NCBI GenBank assembly: GCA_964483585.1
Contig: CAZABH010000002.1
Span: 67,449 to 131,448, forward strand
Direction of reading: 5' to 3'
Origin: SZUA-430 sp964483585
Lineage (GTDB): Bacteria > Pseudomonadota > Alphaproteobacteria > Micropepsales > Micropepsaceae
Length of the DNA stretch: 64,000 nt
Position numbers and translations under genes: made by a program. The notes beneath the pieces were generated by a model. It saw only the letters and a list, made by a program, of their open reading frames with translations, did no database searches and was not told where the DNA came from. The stretch's first letter is position 1; each line of letters opens with the position of its first letter. Positions 43,225 to 52,032 of this stretch are shown here, one piece after another.

Positions 43225-43752
43225 ATGTCTGACGAGGGGTTGGTGCCGGAGCGAACCTGTGGGTCGTGTATCGCTTGCTGTGTGATACCGCGGATTGAAG
43301 CTCCGAGCTTTACCAAAGAAGCGGGGGTGATGTGCGTCCACTGTTCGGGGCAGGACTGTTCCATATACGAGGAGCGTCCCAATCCGTGCCGCACGTTCTA
43401 TTGTCTCTGGCGTCGTGTTGGCACGATGCCAGATTCCCTGAGGCCCGACCGAACGGGGGTCATGTTCACGATCGAGCGCCTCGCTCAGCCGACGAACCCC
43501 TTCGAGCGTGAATTCGTGATTGCCCGCGCGCTGAACTCGATCGCTGATCTCGATGGGTCGGAGGTGCGTGGGGCGCTGCGCGTGTTCATGGAGCAGGGTG
43601 ATTTGCCGGTGTGGCTGAGTTTCCGTCAGGAGCGTCGGTTGTTTCATCCGCGACCCGAGTTGCGGGATGCCATCCTGAGCTCTGCAGCGCCGCCCGAGGC
43701 GCTGGCGGCGGAAGTTGTGCTGTGGCGCAAGCGCCTAGGTTTGACCCATTGA
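43225..43752 (+). CDS. YkgJ-type cysteine-cluster protein
   Basis: In this 175-residue protein, seven or more cysteines in the first 60 residues (CGSCIACC, CVHCSGQDCSIY, NPCRTFYC) match the zinc/iron-chelating cluster of the YkgJ family. No other catalytic motif is seen; family members are proposed metal-binding or Fe-S proteins of unknown function. The ATG at 43225 has AGGAG nine bases upstream; an ATG three codons earlier is less well placed. Confidence 0.82.
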   Translation: MSDEGLVPERTCGSCIACCVIPRIEAPSFTKEAGVMCVHCSGQDCSIYEERPNPCRTFYCLWRRVGTMPDSLRPDRTGVMFTIERLAQPTNPFEREFVIARALNSIADLDGSEVRGALRVFMEQGDLPVWLSFRQERRLFHPRPELRDAILSSAAPPEALAAEVVLWRKRLGLTH

Positions 43753-43865
43753 GCTGAGCGCCATGTTTTCGCCTGTCGCAAGAAAAACCAGCTTTTCGGC
43801 TGTTTTAGAGTGGCGGGTCTGTGTGGCTGGCGTGCCACTGGGCGTTACTTTGGTGTTCCGAGGTA

Positions 43866-43895
43866 CATAAACCTGTTGGTTTATGACGTTTTTTC
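43866..43895 (+). terminator. AT-rich perfect hairpin followed by a T run
   Basis: CATAAACC and GGTTTATG form a perfect 8-bp stem with a TGTT loop, followed after ACG by TTTTTT. It lies 113 bases after the YkgJ-like stop and 64 bases before the next start, so it could end the former or attenuate the latter; an operator is also possible. Confidence 0.5.
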
Positions 43896-43959
43896 GACTT
43901 CTAATGATGGAGAAGACCGCCTCAGAAGACGGCTCTCGGTCACGTAGGGGAATTGAATC

Positions 43960-44703
43960 ATGAAGAAAGCTCTTTTTGCGGTGGGGTGCATGGTTGCCGC
44001 CAGCGCGTCGCCTGTTGCTTATGCCGATGGCGAGGCTGCCTCGGAATCGGCCAGCCCAATCTCGCTCACGCTGTCTGTGACCTCTGACTACCGCTTCCGC
44101 GGCCAGAGCCAGAACTCTCGCAGCCCGGCCGCCCAGGCTTCGCTCGATTACTCGACGGACCTCGGCATCGATGTCGGCGTGTGGGTCTCGAATGTTGATT
44201 TCAGCGACACCGGCGATACTGACACCTACATGGAGGCGGACTTCTACGCCAGCTATGGTTTCTCGCTTGATGACGCCACTTCGGGTTCGGTGAAGGTCAC
44301 GTATTACTATTATCCGGAAAGCCCGTTCAGCTATGATTATCTCGAAGGCCAGCTTGCGCTGAGCCACACGATGAACGACATCACGCTGAATGCGGAGCTG
44401 AACTACAGCCCCGATTACTTCCTCGAGACGGGAACGGCAGTTGCGGCCTCGGTTGGTTTTGCTTACCCGCTCATGGACAAGTTCACGCTGAGCGGCAATG
44501 TCGGTCATCAGTGGATCGACGACAACGCCCTGTTCGGCACGGATGACTGGCTGTACTGGGACCTGGGCGTGGGCATCGAGCTCGGTCGCCTGAACCTTGA
44601 TGTTCGCTATGTCGGCACGAACCTGAACGAGACCGAGTGCTTCGGTGGCACGAACCTTTGCGAAGGCGGCGTCGTGCTCTCGGCGAGCTTCTCGATCCCG
44701 TAA
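43960..44703 (+). CDS. TorF family putative porin
   Basis: In this 247-residue protein, the signal peptide is 1-22 (KKALFAVGCMVAASASPVAYA). The mature opening LTLSVTSDYRFRGQSQNSRSPAAQ is the hallmark of the TorF/TIGR02001 family of short outer-membrane barrels. The rest is Tyr/Asp-rich amphipathic strands ending LSASFSIP. Natural substrate is unknown. GTAGGGGAATTGAATC precedes the ATG. A terminator follows 33 bases past the stop. Confidence 0.86.
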   Translation: MKKALFAVGCMVAASASPVAYADGEAASESASPISLTLSVTSDYRFRGQSQNSRSPAAQASLDYSTDLGIDVGVWVSNVDFSDTGDTDTYMEADFYASYGFSLDDATSGSVKVTYYYYPESPFSYDYLEGQLALSHTMNDITLNAELNYSPDYFLETGTAVAASVGFAYPLMDKFTLSGNVGHQWIDDNALFGTDDWLYWDLGVGIELGRLNLDVRYVGTNLNETECFGGTNLCEGGVVLSASFSIP

Positions 44704-44736
44704 GACGTTTCGGGACTTAGCTCTTAGCTTTGTCAG

Positions 44737-44763
44737 CGGCCAGGCCTCGTGCCTGGCCGTTTG
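44737..44763 (+). terminator. Rho-independent terminator after the TorF-like gene
   Basis: CGGCCAGGC and GCCTGGCCG form a perfect 9-bp stem with a CTCGT loop, followed by TTTGCTATT. Confidence 0.8.
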
Positions 44764-44873
44764 CTATTGTCCGCCGCGCTTCCATGGCAATAAGGGCGTG
44801 TCGGCTGGTTCGGTATGCCCAGGCGTGCAGGGCGCCAGCGCAGGCTGCATAAATAAAACAGGCAGAAACCAAG

Positions 44874-46214
44874 ATGGATGAACGCGAACGGCGCATTGCC
44901 TCGATCCGCGGAGGGTTCAGCGACCTTGCGCGCTGGTCCGATGTCCGGAACCTCGAGGCGGCCTGGGAGCCGCGCGCGGTTGCAGCGGCTGCTTTCGTCC
45001 CTGCCGGTTCCCGCGTTCTGGATGTTGGTTGTGGTTCCATGCACCTGGAGCGCAGCCTGCCTTTTGGCTGTACCTATCAGCCTTGCGATATCGTCGCGCG
45101 TGACGCGCGAACGCTGGTGGTTGACCTCAATGCGGGGCCTCTGCCTGATGCAGCCCTGAAGGCTTGCGATGTCGTCGTCATGCTGGGGGTGTGGGAGTAC
45201 CTGTTCGATGTCGATGCTCTGATGGCCCAATTGGCGCGGGCGGGCAAGATGGTCGTCTGCAGCTATTGCGATACGGGCCTTACTAAAGATGTTGAGCAGC
45301 GCCGTGCGCTGGGTTGGGTCAATGATCTTTCCGTCGATGACTTTCGACGTGCAGCACACGTCCACGGCTATGAGGTCGCTGCTTTCGAAACGCTCGATGG
45401 CGTGCAGCGGCTTTTCCGACTGGAGCTGCAGCCAAAGCCCGATTTTGTGCCCCGGCGGGTCCATGTCCTTGCCTACAACAATCTGGGTAATTTCGGGGAC
45501 AGGCTTGGGTATCACCTGATCAACGAGGTGCTACCATCAACGGCCACTGTCACATGGGGTAGGTTGCGCCCATTCGATCCGGTGCCTGCCGACGTCGACC
45601 TTCTGGTCGTTGGTATCGGCAATTCGCTCTATGGTGAGCTGGTCGACGCACCATTGCTTGACAGCGTTGCGCAGGCGAAGGCCTCGATTGGCATTTTCGG
45701 CACCCAGTATCGTGACGCCATGCCCACGCAGATGTTCGAACGCCTGGTTTCCAGTCTCACCCATTGGTATGCGCGCTATGAGGAGGATGTCCTTCTCTAT
45801 GGGCGGGGCCGTGAAAACGTGTCTCACCTTGGCGACTGGCTGATCAACATGTTTCCCATGACGGTGCCCACGCGGGACCAGCCTTTGCGTATCGGTTCGG
45901 AGGCCCTGACCGAGCCCCAGCTGGATCGCATGATCCAGCATATCCAGCTTCACAAGCGCGTGTTTTCGAGCCGACTACATACACTGCTGTGCGCGCTGAC
46001 GAGTGCCGAGCAGGTAGCCTATGCCGAGCAACGCGAGATGGATGGCCTGATGGTGTCAGGCAAGTTTCGGTCGCTTCTGAATGATGTGTTCTCGCGCAGC
46101 TATCCCGAGCGTGTCTTCTGGGGCGTGGACCGTTCGCGGGTCGCCCTCTACAAGCAGGCTGTGCGGACGAGGACGGACGCGATGCGTGCACATATCGCGT
46201 CGTTGCTGTCATGA
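44874..46214 (+). CDS. Methyltransferase–polysaccharide pyruvyltransferase-like fusion protein
   Basis: In this 446-residue protein, residues 1-185 are a class I SAM methyltransferase: motif I is VLDVGCGSMHLER near 48-60, and VVVMLGVWEYLFD serves as motif IV. From about 195 a second domain begins with VLAYNNLGNFGDRLGYHL, then VVGIGNSLYGE (246-254), GIFGTQYR and SSRLHTLLCAL (365-375). The NxGD, GxGN and SRLH features and their order are those of polysaccharide pyruvyltransferases (WcaK/CsaB type). It presumably modifies a surface glycan. The convergent neighbour is a TPR-glycosyltransferase gene overlapping by six bases. Confidence 0.75.
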   Translation: MDERERRIASIRGGFSDLARWSDVRNLEAAWEPRAVAAAAFVPAGSRVLDVGCGSMHLERSLPFGCTYQPCDIVARDARTLVVDLNAGPLPDAALKACDVVVMLGVWEYLFDVDALMAQLARAGKMVVCSYCDTGLTKDVEQRRALGWVNDLSVDDFRRAAHVHGYEVAAFETLDGVQRLFRLELQPKPDFVPRRVHVLAYNNLGNFGDRLGYHLINEVLPSTATVTWGRLRPFDPVPADVDLLVVGIGNSLYGELVDAPLLDSVAQAKASIGIFGTQYRDAMPTQMFERLVSSLTHWYARYEEDVLLYGRGRENVSHLGDWLINMFPMTVPTRDQPLRIGSEALTEPQLDRMIQHIQLHKRVFSSRLHTLLCALTSAEQVAYAEQREMDGLMVSGKFRSLLNDVFSRSYPERVFWGVDRSRVALYKQAVRTRTDAMRAHIASLLS

Positions 46215-48572
46215 GGCGAAGAGCTTCAGCCGTGCCGCGACCTCGTCCCGAACGTGTGCCCATGCTCCGGGAGATGGCTGCCTGAACAGCGTTGACTGTG
46301 CGTACCAAGGTGATCTTGAAGTCCCCTCCATCCAGCGCCAATCTGCGTTGGATGGAAGAAGGATCCAGGTCGGGATGCCCAGCGCCCCAGCCAGATGGGC
46401 GATCGATGTGTCGACTGTCACGACGAGATCCAGTTCGCTGACCAGTGCGGCTGTCTGCGAGAAGTCGGTCAGGACATCCCGGTAGTCGATGATCCCCGCG
46501 TCCGCGAGCGGGATTTCATCGGTCTCGCGGACTTCAGGCTGCAGCGACACAATTTCAATGCCCGGAATGGCGGCCAGTGGTGTCAGCGTGGCCATGGGGA
46601 TCGAGCGCATCGCGTCGTTGGCGTGAAGCGGGTTGCCTGACCAGCAGAGGCCGATCCTGGGTTTGGTTCGTGGCCCCAGAGCCGATCTCCAGCGCGTACG
46701 CAGGCCTTCATCTGCGTGCAGGTAAGGTCCTTGTGCGAGATCGTCGTGGCTTCGGATGCCAAGGAACCACGGGAGCGACATGAGCGGCAGGACAAGATCC
46801 GAGGTGACGCTGTCGGCAAATGTGTGCACGGCAATGTCTGGATGCAGCGTCGAAAGCAGATCCTTCAGGGGGGCATGTGCCATGATCGACACGCTTGCTG
46901 CGTGGTTCAGCAGGCGTGTGGCAAAGCGTGCGAACTGAAGCACATCACCCAGCCCCTGTTCCGCCTGAAGCAGCAGGTGCTTTCCGGCGAGATCCGCCAT
47001 GGTGCGAGGTTCGGGTAGCCCATGCGTGTCAATCTTCAGGATCGGCTGGTCACCGCGCCGCCGCCACTCATAGGCGGCGAAGCCTTCGTGCAGCCTTCCT
47101 GCCGTCAGCAAGGCGAGTGCGCGGTAGTAGTGCGCTACTGGCGTGTCTGCTGCCTTGACTGCACTGTCGAACGCCGTGATGGCGTCATCGACACGCCGCA
47201 GGTCGAGGAGGATGTTGCCTTTCGTGAGGTCGAAGTCCTGCTCTGTCTGGAACATGCTCTTGTTGGATGCAATCCAGTCCAATGCGGCGCTGGCGTGGCC
47301 GCGCTGGGCATTCAGGCACCCCAGGCTTTGCAGGGCCAGCCAGTTTCGGCTGTCCGTCCTGAAGGCGTGGATAAGGCTTTCGATGGCTTCGTCAAGCCGG
47401 CCGAGTTGACGCAGCAGGTTTGCGCGTGTGTTCCACAGCGTGGTGCTTTCGGGCACGAGCTCGCGCAACTGCTCGCAGTCGGCGAGGGCTTGCCTGAAAT
47501 TACCAAGGTGGCGGTTCACCTCGAGGCGCCGTGACATAGCCTGCGTGTCGTTCGGACTGGCGCGGAGTGCTGCGTCGAGTTCGATGCGTGCTTCGACGAA
47601 GCGGGACAGCCCCTCGAGCGCGGCAGCCCTGAGCAAGTGGCTTCGCGGATCCTGGGCTTGGGGGCTCGCGAGAAGTTGCAAGGCCTCGGCGTACTGTCCT
47701 GCGGCCACCATTGCCGAGGCAAGCGCGATGCAGATGTCGCTGCTGGTCGGAGCCAGCGCTTGTGCTTGACGGAAGCTTTGCAAAGCGTAGGCAAGGTCGT
47801 GACGCAGCATGTGCGCTTCGCCCTTGAGCAGCAAGGCCAGGGGTTCCGGGCCTGTGAGGGCCAGTGCTTGGTCGCAGGACGCGATGGCGCCGGCTGCCTC
47901 TCCCATTTCAAGGAGGATGCGGGCTCTCGTCCGGTGGAGGCTTGCCTCTCGGGGCTGGGCGACCAATGTCCTGTCCAGCAGCGCAAGCGCCTCGCTTCGG
48001 CGGTCAGCGCGGGACAGCGCTGTCGCCTTCTGACCAATGATCATGGAGCTGGCCTGACCCTGGCGGAGGATCTCGTCGAAGTCCCTGAGGGCTTCGGAGG
48101 TCTTGCCCTGCTCGAGGTTTGCTATGGCCCGCAGGTTGAGGGCGCCTGTGTTCTGCTTGTCGGCCGCAAGGATGGTGTTGCAGGTCGCAATAACGGCGTC
48201 GAAATTCCCTGATTGGAGATGGATCTGCGCCATCATCGAGAGGGCTGCTGGTTTGGCCTCGGCCTTCAGGGCGGCTGCACGCTCGAGACATGCGATGGCC
48301 TGTGCCAGCCGACCCGTCATACGAAGTGCGCCCGCGAGGTTCAAAAGAACGCCTGGGTGGGATGGGTCTATGGTGCAGGCTCTGGAGAGCAGGTCCACAG
48401 CTGTTTCGGGATCCTGGGCCTGGATGTGCACGATCGACATCAGGCTCAGCGCTTCGACGTTGCGTGGATCGCTCGCCAAGATGCCTGCGACGATCCTGCC
48501 GGCATCTTCGATGGAACCCTGCCGCAGCAGTTGCGTGGCCCGGCTGAACTCTTGGCTGAATATCATGTGCAT
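46209..48572 (-). CDS. TPR-repeat protein with C-terminal GT9-like glycosyltransferase domain
   Basis: In this 787-residue protein, residues from about 5 to 500 are tandem 34-residue TPR helices (repeated A-L-x-G/N and ALxxxP-type positions). The last 280 residues resemble the glycosyltransferase-9 fold found in many proteobacterial TPR proteins: LLLQAEQGLGDVLQFARF, GLCWSGNP, DLVVTVDTSIAHLAGALG and TWILLPSNADWRW. A role in protein or surface-polysaccharide glycosylation is likely. The start at ATG 48572 is 25 bases past the uvrB stop; a second ATG at 48566 is equally good, and the frame remains open further upstream within uvrB. Confidence 0.82.
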   Translation of the reverse strand: MHMIFSQEFSRATQLLRQGSIEDAGRIVAGILASDPRNVEALSLMSIVHIQAQDPETAVDLLSRACTIDPSHPGVLLNLAGALRMTGRLAQAIACLERAAALKAEAKPAALSMMAQIHLQSGNFDAVIATCNTILAADKQNTGALNLRAIANLEQGKTSEALRDFDEILRQGQASSMIIGQKATALSRADRRSEALALLDRTLVAQPREASLHRTRARILLEMGEAAGAIASCDQALALTGPEPLALLLKGEAHMLRHDLAYALQSFRQAQALAPTSSDICIALASAMVAAGQYAEALQLLASPQAQDPRSHLLRAAALEGLSRFVEARIELDAALRASPNDTQAMSRRLEVNRHLGNFRQALADCEQLRELVPESTTLWNTRANLLRQLGRLDEAIESLIHAFRTDSRNWLALQSLGCLNAQRGHASAALDWIASNKSMFQTEQDFDLTKGNILLDLRRVDDAITAFDSAVKAADTPVAHYYRALALLTAGRLHEGFAAYEWRRRGDQPILKIDTHGLPEPRTMADLAGKHLLLQAEQGLGDVLQFARFATRLLNHAASVSIMAHAPLKDLLSTLHPDIAVHTFADSVTSDLVLPLMSLPWFLGIRSHDDLAQGPYLHADEGLRTRWRSALGPRTKPRIGLCWSGNPLHANDAMRSIPMATLTPLAAIPGIEIVSLQPEVRETDEIPLADAGIIDYRDVLTDFSQTAALVSELDLVVTVDTSIAHLAGALGIPTWILLPSNADWRWMEGTSRSPWYAQSTLFRQPSPGAWAHVRDEVAARLKLFAS

Positions 48573-48597
48573 CCATGCTGTCGCTGCGTGGAGGAGG

Positions 48598-50820
48598 TCA
48601 TCGGCGTCGGCCTCGATTTGGGCGCGACCCCGGGCGGCCGCCCCGGGAGCCTGGTCTTGCCATGTCGGACGCGGGTTTGCGCGCTGTGGCTTCGGCAGCC
48701 TTGTCCTCGACGGCTTCCTGGCGTGCAAAGGGGTCGTCGGCGATTGCGAGTTCGGTTGCCTGAAGACGTTTGATCTCATCCCTCAGGCGACCTGCTTCCT
48801 CAAACTCGAGATCCGAGGCGGCGTCCTTCATGCGCTTCTCCAGGTCGGCGATGTGGGCCCTGAGATTGTGGCCAACGAGGTGCTTCTTCCCGCGGTCGCC
48901 TGTTTCCACCGTCACATGGTCGCGTTCGTAGGGGCTCTGGATGATGTCTGCGATCGACTTGCGCACGCTTTCGGGCGTGATGCCATGTTCCTTGTTGTAG
49001 GCGTCCTGCTTGGCGCGACGACGGGCGGTCTCGGCCATGGCGCGCTTCATCGAGTCTGTTTCCTTGTCCGCGTAGAGGATGACGCGGCCGTCGACATTTC
49101 GCGCTGCGCGGCCAATCGTCTGGACAAGAGACGTCTCGGAGCGCAGGAAACCTTCCTTGTCGGCATCGAGAATGGCGACAAGTGCGCATTCCGGAATGTC
49201 GAGACCCTCGCGCAGGAGGTTGATGCCGACCAGTACGTCGAAGGCGCCCAGCCTCAGGTCGCGGATGATCTCGATGCGCTCCAGCGTGTCGATGTCGGAG
49301 TGCATGTAACGGACCCGGATCTTCTGGTCGTGGAGATACTCGGTCAGATCCTCGGCCATCTTCTTGGTCAGCACCGTGACCAGAACCCGATATCCCTTTG
49401 CCGCGACTTCACGGCACTCGGCGACGAGGTCGTCGACCTGGTGCTCGACGGGACGAATGATCACCGGCGGATCGATCAGGCCTGTCGGACGGATGACCTG
49501 CTCGACAAAGACGCCGCCAGTTCGTTCCAGTTCCCAGGGGCCCGGTGTTGCTGAAACGCTGACGGTCTGGGTGCGCATGGCGTCCCATTCCTCGAATTTC
49601 AGCGGCCGGTTGTCCATGCATGAGGGCAGGCGAAAGCCATAGTCCTGCAGCGTGAACTTGCGGCGGAAGTCGCCACGATACATGCCGCCGATCTGGGGAA
49701 TGGTAACGTGGCTTTCGTCGGCGAAGACGATGGCGTTGTCGGGCAGGTATTCGAACAAGGTCGGTGGCGGTTCGCCGGGTTTGCGCCCGGTGAGCCAGCG
49801 CGAATAATTCTCGATGCCCGGGCATGAACCTGTTGCTTCCATCATCTCGAGATCGAGCATGGTGCGCTGTTCGATACGCTGGGCCTCGAGAAGCTTGCCC
49901 TGCGCGTTGAATTCATCGAGACGATGGCGTAGCTCCTCCTTGATGCCTTTCATGGCCTGTGCCAGCGTCGGCCGCGGTGTGACGTAGTGCGAATTGGCGT
50001 AGACCTTGACGGCCTCGAGTTCTGTCGTCTTCTGGCCCGTGAGAGGGTCAAATTCGTGGATCGCCTCGATCTCGTCGCCAAACATCGAGATGCGCCAGGC
50101 CCTGTCCTCGTAGTGGGCGGGGAAGAGTTCGACCGTGTCCCCGCGTACGCGGAAGGCGCCACGCGTGAAACTGGCCTCGTTGCGGCGATACTGCAGGGCG
50201 ACAAGGTTTGCCAGGAGGTCGTTGCGCGAGAGCCGCTTGCCGGTCTCGACGCTGAAGGTCATTGCCGTGTAGGTTTCAACCGAGCCGATGCCGTAGATGC
50301 ATGAGACGGAGGCGACGATGATTACGTCATCGCGCTCTAGGACCACCCGGGTTGCCGCGTGGCGCATGCGGTCGATCTGCTCGTTGATCGAGGATTCCTT
50401 CTCGATATAGGTGTCTGTTCGCGGGACGTAGGCCTCTGGCTGGTAGTAGTCGTAGTAGGAGACGAAGTACTCTACCGCGTTGTTGGGGAAGAAGCTCTTC
50501 ATCTCGCCGTAGAGCTGGGCGGCCAGTGTCTTGTTCGGTGCAAGGATCAGGGCCGGGCGCTGGGTGGCCTCGATGACCTTTGCCATCGTGAAGGTCTTGC
50601 CGGAACCCGTGACGCCGAGGAGGACCTGGTCGCGTTCTCCTGCGCTGATGCCTGCGACGAGTTCACGGATGGCCGTCGGCTGGTCGCCCCTGGGTGTCAG
50701 TTCAGAGATGACTTCGAAGCGCTTGCCACCCTCGGATTTCTCGGGACGGTGGGGGCGGTGCGGCACAAACATGGCGGTGGGCGCTTCGGAGAGCGTTTGT
50801 GAGCGAGGTTTCGAGGGCAT
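48598..50820 (-). CDS. uvrB: Excinuclease ABC subunit B
   Basis: The 740-residue damage-verifying helicase of nucleotide excision repair has a P loop GVTGSGKT at 69-76, the beta-hairpin region YYDYYQPEAYVPRTDTYIEK, motif II DESHVT, helicase motifs through IGRAARN, and the C-terminal UVR motif LEFEEAGRLRDEIKRL that contacts UvrC. A charged, Gly/Arg-rich tail extends beyond the UVR motif. A 25-base gap to the TPR-glycosyltransferase gene suggests shared transcription. Confidence 0.97.
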   Translation of the reverse strand: MPSKPRSQTLSEAPTAMFVPHRPHRPEKSEGGKRFEVISELTPRGDQPTAIRELVAGISAGERDQVLLGVTGSGKTFTMAKVIEATQRPALILAPNKTLAAQLYGEMKSFFPNNAVEYFVSYYDYYQPEAYVPRTDTYIEKESSINEQIDRMRHAATRVVLERDDVIIVASVSCIYGIGSVETYTAMTFSVETGKRLSRNDLLANLVALQYRRNEASFTRGAFRVRGDTVELFPAHYEDRAWRISMFGDEIEAIHEFDPLTGQKTTELEAVKVYANSHYVTPRPTLAQAMKGIKEELRHRLDEFNAQGKLLEAQRIEQRTMLDLEMMEATGSCPGIENYSRWLTGRKPGEPPPTLFEYLPDNAIVFADESHVTIPQIGGMYRGDFRRKFTLQDYGFRLPSCMDNRPLKFEEWDAMRTQTVSVSATPGPWELERTGGVFVEQVIRPTGLIDPPVIIRPVEHQVDDLVAECREVAAKGYRVLVTVLTKKMAEDLTEYLHDQKIRVRYMHSDIDTLERIEIIRDLRLGAFDVLVGINLLREGLDIPECALVAILDADKEGFLRSETSLVQTIGRAARNVDGRVILYADKETDSMKRAMAETARRRAKQDAYNKEHGITPESVRKSIADIIQSPYERDHVTVETGDRGKKHLVGHNLRAHIADLEKRMKDAASDLEFEEAGRLRDEIKRLQATELAIADDPFARQEAVEDKAAEATARKPASDMARPGSRGGRPGSRPNRGRRR

Positions 50821-50883
50821 TACCCCAGTATAGGGTCGCTCGTGGTCCTTGTCATTGCCAGCCCGCAGGCTGGCGTGGTCGCG

Positions 50884-51117
50884 TCACTGCCCAGATACTC
50901 CAGCCCGTTGGGCCCGACGCTCTGCATTGCGCTGTTTTTTTTCTAGCGCCCTGCGTTCGGCCTGTTGGAGCGGGTAACGGATGTCGTCCGGGTGATAGAC
51001 GATGGACAATCGATCAGCTTCGGTGGCTTGCTTGTCTGTGCCCGAAAAGAAATACGTACCCATGGCAGCGGATGCTGCGATAGCGATCAACAGGGCGAAT
51101 GTGATTTCCCGATCCAT
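50884..51117 (-). CDS. Small single-pass membrane protein
   Basis: This 77-residue protein has one hydrophobic helix at about 6-24 (FALLIAIAASAAMGTYFF), followed by a basic, helix-forming tail with ERRALEKKQRNAERRAQR. I recognise no family. The ATG at 51117 gives a normal membrane N terminus; a GTG at 51132 would add five residues, and neither has a good ribosome site. It lies upstream of uvrB, divergently spaced from nothing else on that strand. Confidence 0.55.
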   Translation of the reverse strand: MDREITFALLIAIAASAAMGTYFFSGTDKQATEADRLSIVYHPDDIRYPLQQAERRALEKKQRNAERRAQRAGVSGQ

Positions 51118-51193
51118 CGAGCGGTGGCTCACTGCAATACAGCGTCAGCCTAGTGGATAGCCAGTTAAGGGTTCATCAATGGACTTGTTCGGG

Positions 51194-51778
51194 TTACCAC
51201 CAGAGGAGCAGCAGAATGCCCAACAGAAGGTTTATCCCGGAAAGGAACGACAGGAAGATCCGCCTCGCGCCTTGTGTCGCCAGGTCCCAGTTGCGGGCCT
51301 GCGCGTAGGCCTGGCCTGTTTCGGCAAGCGCAAATACGCTGAAGGCCGCGGCAACGGCCTTTAGACCTGCAGGTCCTGCCAGGCCTGTCCACAGTAGGGT
51401 CCTGCTGAGCAGGTGGTTTGCTGCGATCAGGGCGCGTTCAGTGAGGAGTGCGCGCCAAGGTGCTTGTGGACGACCCGCGCCCTTGGCTTGACCGATCCCG
51501 GTCGACAGGAGCGCTGGCAGGAGGGCTATCAGCTCTGCCATCGCGGCACCGAGTGCTGCAACAAGGGATTGGCTCCAGTCTGCCGACCAGAGCCATATGG
51601 CCAGCGCAAACAGGCCAAGCTCGCACATCGCTGACCACAGGCCGGACAAGGGTGCGGCGGCCCAGTCCGGGAGGGGCGGGAGCGTGGAGCGCTGGACATA
51701 AAGATCGGCCGACACTTTGAGTGCGACCGCGAGAACCCAGGTGCCTGCTCCGATAAGGAGCCAATGCCAGATTGTCAT
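51194..51778 (-). CDS. Polytopic membrane protein of unknown function
   Basis: This 194-residue protein has five or so hydrophobic segments (near 4-22, 43-64, 72-95, 121-150 and 170-193), a Trp-rich start (TIWHWLLIGAGTWVLA) and a final LLLGILLLLWW. No catalytic motif is clear to me. The ATG is at 51778. It is divergent from the SRPBCC-GyrI gene, with a palindrome at 51940-51951 between them. Confidence 0.7.
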   Translation of the reverse strand: MTIWHWLLIGAGTWVLAVALKVSADLYVQRSTLPPLPDWAAAPLSGLWSAMCELGLFALAIWLWSADWSQSLVAALGAAMAELIALLPALLSTGIGQAKGAGRPQAPWRALLTERALIAANHLLSRTLLWTGLAGPAGLKAVAAAFSVFALAETGQAYAQARNWDLATQGARRIFLSFLSGINLLLGILLLLWW

Positions 51779-51939
51779 GGGCTGGACTATGTCGGGGGTG
51801 GCGACGCCTGTCGAGGTGCTACGAATGTCCCGTACGGGTCGGTTTTCTGGTTCTCATGTGTGTTTGGCGCCGCTGAATCTTTGCGGGTGAGGCTCTGATG
51901 CAACCCCGAGGTTGCCGGCGCGGTGCTATGTCTTGATAT

Positions 51940-51951
51940 GTCCATATGGAC
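51940..51951. promoter_or_regulatory. 12-bp perfect palindrome between divergent genes
   Basis: GTCCATATGGAC lies near the middle of the 254-base spacer between the polytopic membrane protein and the SRPBCC-GyrI gene. A perfect dyad without a loop suits a regulator site more than an RNA structure. No regulator can be assigned. Confidence 0.3.
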
Positions 51952-52032
51952 TCGCCTCGATGTTTGTTGGGCGTTGCGAGGTTTCGCGGTCCAGCCTGAT
52001 AGGCGAAACGTGCTGATGCTGGGGTTTGAGAC

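Noticed and set aside
48103..49554. A 483-codon open frame on the plus strand
   Set aside because: It crosses uvrB and the TPR gene in antisense and is cysteine- and serine-rich with no motif.
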